Assembly: GCF_029958925.1 (NCBI RefSeq)
Contig: NZ_CP124616.1
Coordinates: 1,674,001 to 1,738,000 of the forward strand
Reading direction: 5' to 3'
DNA length: 64,000 nucleotides
From: Tropicibacter oceani
GTDB lineage: Bacteria; Pseudomonadota; Alphaproteobacteria; Rhodobacterales; Rhodobacteraceae
Every line of letters starts with the position of its first letter. The stretch's first letter is position 1. Positions 57,760-64,000 of the stretch are shown here, piece by piece. Below the pieces are notes generated by a model. The model did no database searches. It saw nothing but the letters and a program-made list of their open reading frames with translations, and was not told where the DNA came from. The position numbers and the translations under genes are program-made.

Positions 57760-58478
57760 GGGGCCTCCAGCTGCGTGGTCAGGGGGATCAGTTGGGTGGT
57801 GTCCTTGGCGCGGATCAGGATGCCGAAATCCTCGTCGACGCCAAGAAAGGTGCCGCTGTGGTCGCCTTGGGTGATCTCTTCGCCCATGCCGTGGGCCAGG
57901 CCGCGCCATTCGGCGTGCAGCGCCTGTGCGCCCTCGACCTCCCAGCGGGTGATCCAGTTCAGCGTGTGCCGGGCCCAGGCCTCGAGCAGGCGGGGCGGGG
58001 CGACATCGGCGCAGCCCTCGGCAAAGAGGGAGGTTTCGTCCGGGGTCAGGCCCGGGGCGTCGCCTTTGGGCAGCAGGGTCACGGACAGCGCCACCACCAG
58101 CCAGTCGGGCACGGCTTGCGGATCGGGGTCCGAGGCCATCACCCGCAGCTGCCCGCAGCGCGCGCCATTGACGCGGATCGCGCCGTTCCATTCCAGGTGC
58201 ACCGCGACCTCGGGCGGGGCCAGCGCGCCAAGCGCGTTCTGGAACCCCACACCGCAGAGCGGCAGCATGGCCATGGCCCGGGCCAGCGGCACCTCGGGAG
58301 CAAAGACCAGAGCCGCCTCGAGGCTGGTGGCATCCAGTCGGTACAGAACCAGCCCGGCGTCCACCCCCTGGGTGGCGCGCAGGCAGGCGATCTCAAAGGG
58401 ATCCTGCTGGCCCGTCACCTCTTCGCCCGCCATCAGCGGCGGAAAGGTGGGGGCATCCTGGCGGTCAAGATCGCTCAT
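57756..58478 (-). CDS. Biotin/lipoate protein ligase-like protein (DUF4444-type)
   Basis: The 240-aa protein resembles the biotin/lipoate ligase fold in its N-terminal part (VTGQQDPFEIAC, VFAPEVPLARAMAM, VHLEWNGAIRVNG) and ends with a small beta-barrel domain (GTFLGVDEDFGILIRAKDTTQLIPL). The lysine and Gly-rich loop of active ligases are not clear, so ligase activity is doubtful. It overlaps DUF6505 and starts 4 bp after the Mrp stop, a sign of coupled expression. Confidence 0.7.
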   Translation of the reverse strand: MSDLDRQDAPTFPPLMAGEEVTGQQDPFEIACLRATQGVDAGLVLYRLDATSLEAALVFAPEVPLARAMAMLPLCGVGFQNALGALAPPEVAVHLEWNGAIRVNGARCGQLRVMASDPDPQAVPDWLVVALSVTLLPKGDAPGLTPDETSLFAEGCADVAPPRLLEAWARHTLNWITRWEVEGAQALHAEWRGLAHGMGEEITQGDHSGTFLGVDEDFGILIRAKDTTQLIPLTTQLEAP

Positions 58479-58481
58479 GGG

Positions 58482-59540
58482 TCAGGCGTGACCGTCGGTG
58501 ACAAGGTTCGCCGCCACCTGGGCAAAGGCCTTGGCCTGCGGACTGTCCGGGGCGCTGACCACGATCGGCGCGCCGCCATCGGCGGCCAGCCGGATGTCCA
58601 GGTGCAGCGGGATTTCGGCCAGCAGCGGCACGTCCAGCCGCTTGGCTTCGGCGGCGACACCGCCATGGCCAAAGACGTGTTCCTCGTGGCCGCAGTTGGA
58701 ACAGATGTGGGTGCTCATGTTCTCGATCATGCCAAGGATCGGCACCTTGAGCTGCTGGAACATGTCGATGCCCTTGCGCGCATCCAGCAGCGCCACGTCC
58801 TGCGGCGTGCTGACGATGATCGCGCCGGTGACATCGGCCTTTTGCGCCAGCGTCATCTGCACATCGCCGGTGCCGGGGGGCAGGTCGACGATCAGCACGT
58901 CCAGCGCGCCCCATTGCACCTGCATCAGCATCTGCTGCAGCGCGCCCATCAGCATCGGACCGCGCCAGACCACGGCCTGATCCTCGTTGGTCATCAGGCC
59001 GATCGACATCATGGTGACGCCGTGATTGCGCAGCGGCAGGATGGTCTTGCCATCGGGGCTGGCGGGGCGTCCCGACACCCCCAACATCCGCGGCTGCGAG
59101 GGGCCATAGACATCGGCGTCCAGCAGCCCGACGCGCCGCCCCTGCTGCGCCAGCGCGCAGGCCAGGTTGGCCGAAACCGTCGATTTGCCGACACCGCCCT
59201 TGCCCGAGGCAATGGCGATGATCCGGTCGACGCCGGGCACCTTTTGCGGGCCGGCAGGGGCCGCCGGCTTCGATGGTTTCAACTGCGGCGGGGCCTTGTC
59301 CTGATGGGCGGTCATGACGATGGACACCATCGGCGCGCCGGCCTCTTTCAGCAGGGTTTCGGCCTGCACCTTGACCGCGTCATAGGCGGGCGAGGGGCTG
59401 GCCAGCTCCATCACAAAGCGCACAGCGCCATCGTCGCCGACATTCAGCGCCCGCATCAGCCCCGAGCTGACGATATCGCCGCCCGCGGGATCGTTGACGG
59501 ATTTCAGAAGGGTGAGAACGGCATCGCGTGTCAGGGCCAA
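58482..59540 (-). CDS. mrp: Mrp/ApbC family P-loop ATPase, Fe-S cluster carrier
   Basis: The 352-aa protein has an N-terminal DUF59/MIP18 region (about 1-85) and a ParA-type ATPase domain with the deviant Walker A IASGKGGVGKSTVSANL and the CxxC that holds a bridging [4Fe-4S] (ICSNCGHEEH). Mrp proteins deliver clusters to target enzymes. Its place among formate dehydrogenase accessory genes suggests a client there, but this is inferred. It starts 3 bp after the DUF6494 stop. Confidence 0.92.
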   Translation of the reverse strand: MALTRDAVLTLLKSVNDPAGGDIVSSGLMRALNVGDDGAVRFVMELASPSPAYDAVKVQAETLLKEAGAPMVSIVMTAHQDKAPPQLKPSKPAAPAGPQKVPGVDRIIAIASGKGGVGKSTVSANLACALAQQGRRVGLLDADVYGPSQPRMLGVSGRPASPDGKTILPLRNHGVTMMSIGLMTNEDQAVVWRGPMLMGALQQMLMQVQWGALDVLIVDLPPGTGDVQMTLAQKADVTGAIIVSTPQDVALLDARKGIDMFQQLKVPILGMIENMSTHICSNCGHEEHVFGHGGVAAEAKRLDVPLLAEIPLHLDIRLAADGGAPIVVSAPDSPQAKAFAQVAANLVTDGHA

Positions 59541-59543
59541 GGG

Positions 59544-59735
59544 TCAGTCCTGCCCTTTGATTTCGCCGGTGACTTCATGCGTCATGTCCAGCGCTTCGAT
59601 GGTGATGACGGCCTTGACGGCATAGGTCTTGCCGTCGGTGTCGGCGCCGCGCATTGCCTCTTCGATGGCTTGCTGCGAGGTGACCCCCACCTGCTTGAGA
59701 AACTTGCGCATCGACATGTTGAAATCGTCGCTCAT
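59544..59735 (-). CDS. DUF6494 family small protein
   Basis: The 63-aa protein matches the DUF6494 pattern (MSMRKFLKQVGVTSQQAIE and the C-terminal strand pair). No cysteine, signal or membrane segment is present. It is the first gene of the DUF6494-mrp-ligase-like-DUF6505 run and begins 60 bp from the divergent start of the TupA-like cytochrome gene. A role in metal or Fe-S enzyme assembly is a guess from context. Confidence 0.72.
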   Translation of the reverse strand: MSDDFNMSMRKFLKQVGVTSQQAIEEAMRGADTDGKTYAVKAVITIEALDMTHEVTGEIKGQD

Positions 59736-59794
59736 GGTCTGCTCCCTTTCGGTTTTTCTTGATCCGGGGCGGGCATGGGCACTAGGCTTGGCCC

Positions 59795-60541
59795 ATGGTG
59801 ACGCGCTGGATCCTGATCTGTTTGGCCCTGCTTGTGCCCTTTACGGCGCAGGCGCAAGAGGAACGTCTGGTCCGGCTTGCCGCCCCCGAGGCGCTGCACC
59901 AGTCCGGTTTGCTGAAACATATTCTTCCGCGCTTTTCCCTCAAGACACAAGTGAGGGTCAGCACCGTTGCCCCCGGCGATCCGGCCGACATGGTTCTGGG
60001 CGATACCGGGCGCGCCCTGTTCGAAGGCGCCGGGCAGGTCTGGCATATGACGGTGCTGTCCCAGGGCCACGCCCCGACGCAGCGGTTCGCCGACTGGCTG
60101 ACCTCGGAGGTGGGGCGCAATACCGTCACCAGCTTTGCACCAGATGGCACGCCGCTGTTCACCCAGCCGCAGCCCAGGGCGGCCACCGTGGCGGCGGTCA
60201 CGCTGGACGGCGATTCCGAACTGGGCCAGCGGCAGGCCCAGCTGAAATGCGGGCGCTGCCATGCGGTGCGCCCCGAGGACCGCTTCAATTCGATCGGCTC
60301 GACCCCCAGCTTCATGGTGCTGCGCGGCTTTCCCGACTGGGCCGAACGGTTCAGCGTCTTCTATGTTCTGAACCCGCATCCCGCCTTTACCCAGATTGCC
60401 GATGTGTCCGACCCTTTCCCGATCGACCGCCCGTCGCCCATCGCCCCCGTCGAAATGACCCTGGCCGAGGTCGAGGCCCTGCTGGCCTATGTCCAGCGCC
60501 TGGCGCCCGCCGATCTGGGCGCACCGATCCAAAGCCAGTAG
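59795..60541 (+). CDS. Secreted fusion: shortened TupA-like domain plus monoheme cytochrome c
   Basis: The 248-aa protein has a signal peptide (residues 1-20). Residues 25-62 align with the start of mature TupA (SGLLKHILPRF against SGLFDHILPMF, then KT and V-V-A-G). Residues 98-123 align with its end (FADWLTSEVG, DGTPLFTQP against FIDWILSDEG, DGQQLFFPN). About 180 residues between these are missing, and the oxyanion TTST segment reads APEA. The C-terminal part is a cytochrome c with CGRCH at 152-156 and a Met-containing segment (STPSFMVLRGF) as possible sixth ligand. It is likely a periplasmic redox or sensor protein; function is unknown. Confidence 0.8.
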   Translation: MVTRWILICLALLVPFTAQAQEERLVRLAAPEALHQSGLLKHILPRFSLKTQVRVSTVAPGDPADMVLGDTGRALFEGAGQVWHMTVLSQGHAPTQRFADWLTSEVGRNTVTSFAPDGTPLFTQPQPRAATVAAVTLDGDSELGQRQAQLKCGRCHAVRPEDRFNSIGSTPSFMVLRGFPDWAERFSVFYVLNPHPAFTQIADVSDPFPIDRPSPIAPVEMTLAEVEALLAYVQRLAPADLGAPIQSQ

Positions 60542-60565
60542 GAACAGCATGCGCGGCACCGGACC

Positions 60566-62515
60566 TCAGTGGTCCTTGCGCTTTGACAGGTAATCCTCGG
60601 TGGTGCGCACCTTGGGCCGGTCGGCGCCCTTGAAGGGGTTGTTGTCCGAATGATACTGCGCGTTGACCCGGCAATTGTCGCACATCTGGATCATCCGCAG
60701 CTTGTCCCCGCCGGCGAACATGGAATGGTTTTCCAGCTTGGCGGTGATCTTTTCGATGGTCGATTTCACCCCGAACAGCGATCCGCATTCGATGCAGGCA
60801 AAGGGTTCTTCCTCGTTCAGGATGACCTGCGACAGGGCCGCATCCGCCAGGTTCAGGCGCGGTTCAAAAGTGATCGCATCCTCGGGGCAGATGTTGGCGC
60901 ACAGCCCGCATTGCAGGCAGGCGTCTTCCTGAAACCGCAGTTGCGGCAGGTCGGGGTTGTCGCCCAAGGCGCCCGACGGGCACAGCGACACGCAGGACAG
61001 GCACAGCGTGCAGGCCCCGGTATCGACCAGCACCGCGCCATAGGGCGCGCCGTCGGGCAGGGGCAGGCTGTCCTTGCCCGGATGCAGGGCGCGCGCCGCC
61101 TGCCGGGTGATCTGCCGCCGCGTGCCCATGGGGCGCACCGGCTGGGCCACCGGGGCAGGGGCGGTTTCGTCATACAGCGCCCGGGTCAGCGCATCGGGGT
61201 CCGGGGTGTCCAGCATCCGCGCGCTGCCTGCGCCGCCGATGGCCGTGGCCAGCGCCAGTTGCACCTCCAGCGCGTCGCGGTCGGTGCCCTGCGACGGCAC
61301 CAGCGTGACCGAGGCGAACCCCGCCCCCAGCGCCGCGACGATTTCCGCATGGCCAAAGCCGTTCAGCGCGGCGACCTCCAGCGGGATCACATCCGCCGGC
61401 AGACCATCGCCAAAGCGCGCGGCCAGCCGGATCATCTCGGCGCCGTGGTTGTTCACCACCAACAGGCGCGGAGCGGTGCCACCAGCCTCAAGATAGGCCT
61501 TGGCCAATGTCTGCACCCGGCGAAAGATCAGGTCCACGGGCGGGGCGTCATAGCTGATGGCGCCAGACGGGCAGGCAGCCGAACAGGCGCCGCAGCCCGC
61601 GCAGACCATCGGATCGACGCTGACGTGATCGCCCATGGGGGTGATCGCCCCGGTGGGGCACAGGTCCAGACAGCGGGTGCAGCCGGTCTGCTCGGCCCGG
61701 CTGTGGGCGCAAAGCGTCGTTTCCAGCTTGATGTACAGTGGCTTTTCGAAGGTCCCGACCATGTGCGAGGCCGCCAGGATCGCCGCCGAGACCGCGCCGG
61801 GATTGCCGGGATCGGGGCGCAGATAGCCTTCGCGCTTTTCATGCGCCGAAAACAGCGGGGTGCCGCCGCGCAGGTCCAGGATGATGTCGCAGTCCGTCAC
61901 GGCGCCGTCGCGCGGCGCCCCAAGGGAAAACCCGCCGCGTCCGCCTGGCTGCATCTGTTGCAGCGCGTCGATGCGCAGCGAAAAGCCACCCAGCGCCCCG
62001 GTTGCCCCGCGCAGCCGTCCGACAACCACGTCGAACCCGCGGGTCACGGGCATGTCCTCGGCCCGTTCCAGCAGGACGGTCACGCCCAGGAAATCCTTCA
62101 GCTGCTCGGCGGCGGCCAGCGCCATGTCGGGCGCCCCCAGAATCAGGCACAGCCCTTCGCTGATCACATCCAGCGCCTTGCCCGGGGCGGCGGGCAGCAG
62201 CCCTTCGGCCAGCAGGGCGGCCATCTTTGGCGTCGCATCCGCCTCTTCGGTATGCCATCCGGCGCGGTCACGCAGATCGACAAAGGCGGGCGCATCGGCG
62301 CCGACATCCTCGGCCAGCGATTCGAACAGGCGGGTTTCCTGACCGCAGCAGATCACCAGATCGCCCTTGGCAATGTCGGCCGCGGCCTTGTCAAGCTGGT
62401 CCGTGCACAGCGCATGACAGGGCGCCGCCACCTCCAGACCGGTCATTTCCGCCAGTCGGGCGGCATCGACGCGCATGGAGCCTTCGCAGCTGCAGGTGAG
62501 TATGCGTTTGGTCAT
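60566..62515 (-). CDS. Multi-cluster [4Fe-4S] ferredoxin-type protein of the formate dehydrogenase region
   Basis: The 649-aa cytoplasmic protein has at least four ferredoxin-type cysteine sets: CTRCLDLCP and CAGCGACSAACP (about 278-320), and CTLCLSCVSLCP and CLQCGLCANICP (about 499-545). A further CIECG and CDNC pair is near the C-terminus. The N-terminal third (CSCEGSM, CHALCTDQ, CCGQE) has extra cysteines. Similar proteins are found beside FdhE/DUF3305/DUF3306 genes and may deliver electrons or clusters to formate dehydrogenase. It is convergent with the TupA-like cytochrome gene and divergent from DUF3305. Confidence 0.85.
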   Translation of the reverse strand: MTKRILTCSCEGSMRVDAARLAEMTGLEVAAPCHALCTDQLDKAAADIAKGDLVICCGQETRLFESLAEDVGADAPAFVDLRDRAGWHTEEADATPKMAALLAEGLLPAAPGKALDVISEGLCLILGAPDMALAAAEQLKDFLGVTVLLERAEDMPVTRGFDVVVGRLRGATGALGGFSLRIDALQQMQPGGRGGFSLGAPRDGAVTDCDIILDLRGGTPLFSAHEKREGYLRPDPGNPGAVSAAILAASHMVGTFEKPLYIKLETTLCAHSRAEQTGCTRCLDLCPTGAITPMGDHVSVDPMVCAGCGACSAACPSGAISYDAPPVDLIFRRVQTLAKAYLEAGGTAPRLLVVNNHGAEMIRLAARFGDGLPADVIPLEVAALNGFGHAEIVAALGAGFASVTLVPSQGTDRDALEVQLALATAIGGAGSARMLDTPDPDALTRALYDETAPAPVAQPVRPMGTRRQITRQAARALHPGKDSLPLPDGAPYGAVLVDTGACTLCLSCVSLCPSGALGDNPDLPQLRFQEDACLQCGLCANICPEDAITFEPRLNLADAALSQVILNEEEPFACIECGSLFGVKSTIEKITAKLENHSMFAGGDKLRMIQMCDNCRVNAQYHSDNNPFKGADRPKVRTTEDYLSKRKDH

Positions 62516-62607
62516 TTCATCCCCTTTTGGCCGCCAAACGGGGCGGTATTTGCCTGCCTGCGCAATGCGACCAAGGTCGCATGTGGGCCGTGGCCGTTTA
62601 AGCTAAC

Positions 62608-62625
62608 TTAACTTGCGTAAGTTTT
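62608..62625. promoter_or_regulatory. Inverted repeat in the divergent region between the ferredoxin and DUF3305 genes
   Basis: AACTTGCGTAAGTT (62610-62623) has 5-bp arms AACTT/AAGTT around GCGT. It lies in the 160-bp region between two divergent formate dehydrogenase accessory genes, 55-70 bp upstream of the DUF3305 start, where an operator for both would be expected. Confidence 0.4.
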
Positions 62626-62677
62626 GTAGGATATGGTCAACCCGCTGAATTCAGGAATATTCCGAGGTGCGCTCCGC

Positions 62678-63253
62678 GTGATCCACAACCCCGCCATGTA
62701 TCGGACCATGCCCCTGGGCATCGTTCTGCGGCGCACGCCCGGCGTGACCCGCTGGGCGCGGTACGCCTGGACGGCGGCGGCGGTCCTGCCGGGGGCGGGC
62801 CCGGCGGAATGGCGGGTGTTGCGCCGCGAAGGCGAGGCGGTCGAATACCACGCCGCCACCCTGACCCTGGAGCTGCATGGCGCCGAGACCGAGGCCTATC
62901 TGCAAGCGCTCAGCGCCGATGTGCCCAGCGTCTTTGTCGTGATGCGCAAGACCGACGGCGGCGATCAGGACGATTGCCCGCTGGACGTGCTGCTGGTCAC
63001 CGCCTCGCCCTACGAGGCACAGGATTACACCGACAGTGGCGAAGAGATCGTGGAAAAGGTGCCGATGCCCGAAGGGCTGGCCGCCTGGGTGCGCGACTTT
63101 GCATTGGAGTTCCATCAGGACGAAGTGTTCATCAAGCGCAAGCGCGACAAGAAGCGGGTGGACCTGAAGGAAGACGGCATCGGCGATCCGCGCATCGGCA
63201 AGCCCGCCGACATCTATGCCTCACCGGCGCTCCGGAAACGGCGGCTGCAGTGA
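62678..63253 (+). CDS. DUF3305 domain protein
   Basis: The 191-aa protein has the DUF3305 core: MPLGIVLRRTPGVTRWARYAW, VEYHAATLTLELHGAETEAY, VPSVFVVMRK and a basic C-terminus. The family is almost always encoded with DUF3306 and a TorD chaperone beside formate dehydrogenase. The start is not certain: GTG at 62678 has GAGG 10 bp upstream; ATGs at 62633 and 62696 are also in frame. It is the first gene of the rightward accessory operon. Confidence 0.85.
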   Translation: MIHNPAMYRTMPLGIVLRRTPGVTRWARYAWTAAAVLPGAGPAEWRVLRREGEAVEYHAATLTLELHGAETEAYLQALSADVPSVFVVMRKTDGGDQDDCPLDVLLVTASPYEAQDYTDSGEEIVEKVPMPEGLAAWVRDFALEFHQDEVFIKRKRDKKRVDLKEDGIGDPRIGKPADIYASPALRKRRLQ

Positions 63254-63263
63254 GGGCGCGGGG

Positions 63264-63869
63264 ATGACCAGTTTCTGGGACAGGCGCAAGGCCGCCGTCG
63301 AGGCCGAGCAGAAGGCTGAGCGGGACGCCGAGGCAGACCGCGCCCGCCAGGCCCAGGAGGCCGCGCTGGCCGAACGCCCGGACGAGGACATCCTGGCAGA
63401 ACTGGACCTGCCGCTGCCCGAAACCGTCACCGACCCCGACCAGATCAAGAAATACCTCAACGCCGCGCTGCCCCAGCGGCTCAAGGCGCGGGCGCTGCGC
63501 CGGCTTTGGACACTGAACCCGGTGCTGGCCAATCTCGACGGGCTGGTGGACTATGGTCAGGACTATTCCGACGCCGCCACCGTCGTCGAGAACATGAAAA
63601 CCAGCTACCAGGTGGGCAAGGGCATGCTGGCACATATTCTTGACCTGGAGGAAAAGGCGCGGCAAGCTGACGAGGCAAAGGGAGAAGACCCCGGATTGCC
63701 CGAAGCGGACCCAGAGCCGCAGGACGAAACGGACACCGTTCACGATCAGCCTGTTGTTGTCGCCCAGCCCGCCAAGGCCGAGGCGCACCCCCAAGACGAA
63801 GACCCGGTCGATGCCCCGTCCACGGCACGCCGCATGCGGTTTCGTTTCGACGACACCGCGACCAGCTGA
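63264..63869 (+). CDS. DUF3306 domain protein
   Basis: The 201-aa cytoplasmic protein starts SFWDRRKAAVEAEQ, with a charged helix, then the family core LPLPETVTDPDQIKKYLNAALPQRLK followed by ALRRLWTLNPVLANLDGLVDY. The C-terminal third is acidic and low complexity and ends with TARRMRFRFDD, a common DUF3306 tail. GAGGG precedes the start. It lies 10 bp after DUF3305. Confidence 0.88.
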   Translation: MTSFWDRRKAAVEAEQKAERDAEADRARQAQEAALAERPDEDILAELDLPLPETVTDPDQIKKYLNAALPQRLKARALRRLWTLNPVLANLDGLVDYGQDYSDAATVVENMKTSYQVGKGMLAHILDLEEKARQADEAKGEDPGLPEADPEPQDETDTVHDQPVVVAQPAKAEAHPQDEDPVDAPSTARRMRFRFDDTATS

Positions 63870-63887
63870 ACAAAGGAAGATGCCCGC

Positions 63888-64000
63888 ATGACCGCCACAG
63901 CCCAGACCCCCCGGATCGCCGAAGAGGACCGTCTTCGCGCCGATCTGTACAACTATCTGGGTGTCGTGCTTGCGGGGCCTCCGGATGACATGATGCTGGC
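63888..64000 (+). CDS. TorD-family molecular chaperone, N-terminal end (cut by window edge)
   Basis: Only about 37 codons are seen. The start (EEDRLRADLYNYLGVVLAGPP) fits the first helix of TorD/DmsD chaperones that guard twin-arginine formate dehydrogenases before export. AAAGGAAG lies upstream. Its position directly after DUF3305-DUF3306 strengthens the call and predicts formate dehydrogenase genes beyond the edge. Confidence 0.7.
   Translation, partial: MTATAQTPRIAEEDRLRADLYNYLGVVLAGPPDDMML

Noticed and set aside
56215..59762. Long plus-strand frames over the transporter, DUF6505 and mrp genes
   Set aside because: The minus strand carries recognised families with tight operon spacing; the plus frames show only shadow composition.

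Overview
The window is a contiguous piece of a high-GC chromosome from an alphaproteobacterium, most likely a member of the Rhodobacteraceae (Roseobacter/Paracoccus group). The reasons are the gene set (TrcR/DUF1013 cell-cycle regulator, an FzlA-like GST beside queG, a PrpE-type propionyl-CoA synthetase, the DUF3305/DUF3306/TorD formate dehydrogenase accessory set), the strong G/C third-position bias, and short GC-rich intergenic repeats ending in CCCGGGATATTT. No tRNA, rRNA, CRISPR array, prophage or transposase was found. This is mostly core genome.

Layout. 0-11 kb: the C-terminal half of gltB, mtgA, an fzlA-like GST, queG, the msrB-msrA pair, two small methyltransferases, a cupin, glyA and NAD kinase. 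11-16.6 kb: a CRP-like regulator with a perfect CRP-type site in front of it, prpE with a cluster of TTTGCAAA-like motifs upstream, and maeB with an 18-bp palindromic operator. 16.8-21.3 kb: a fully coupled nucleoside salvage operon, cdd-deoA-deoB-add-upp. 21.4-29.6 kb: a secreted SPOR-domain protein, an M48-like protein without the catalytic motif, an acyl-CoA synthetase, a sulfotransferase, a periplasmic RNase T2, trcR and a cysteine-containing secreted protein. 29.7-41.4 kb: otsBA for trehalose, the dnaX-ybaB-recR operon, an ankyrin protein, a neutral zinc metallopeptidase, a dual-specificity phosphatase, the 4.5S SRP RNA, an RlmL-like methyltransferase and a frameshifted cpdB-like gene. 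41.6-45.4 kb: nudC, an SRPBCC protein, a DUF4198 protein and an FAD-linked 2-hydroxyacid dehydrogenase.

45.6-51.2 kb holds an unusual envelope operon: a secreted multidomain trypsin-like protease, a diheme cytochrome with a C-terminal DUF4384 domain, an OmpA-type protein and a small membrane protein. From 51.3 kb to the right edge lies a metal and formate dehydrogenase region: the tungstate importer tupBCA, a one-component regulator joining an excisionase-type HTH to a substrate-binding domain, a polar amino acid ABC transporter, a tight set of little-studied genes (DUF6505, a lipoate/biotin-ligase-like protein, Mrp/ApbC, DUF6494), a multi-cluster ferredoxin, DUF3305, DUF3306 and the start of a TorD-like chaperone. 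The formate dehydrogenase structural genes probably lie just past the edge.

The most striking single item is at 59795-60541. It encodes a secreted protein that looks like an internally deleted TupA tungstate-binding protein fused to a monoheme cytochrome c, with the oxyanion-binding TTST segment lost. A second item is a two-hairpin intergenic element present twice (4346-4400 and 31854-31908), whose first stem differs in sequence but keeps its pairing.
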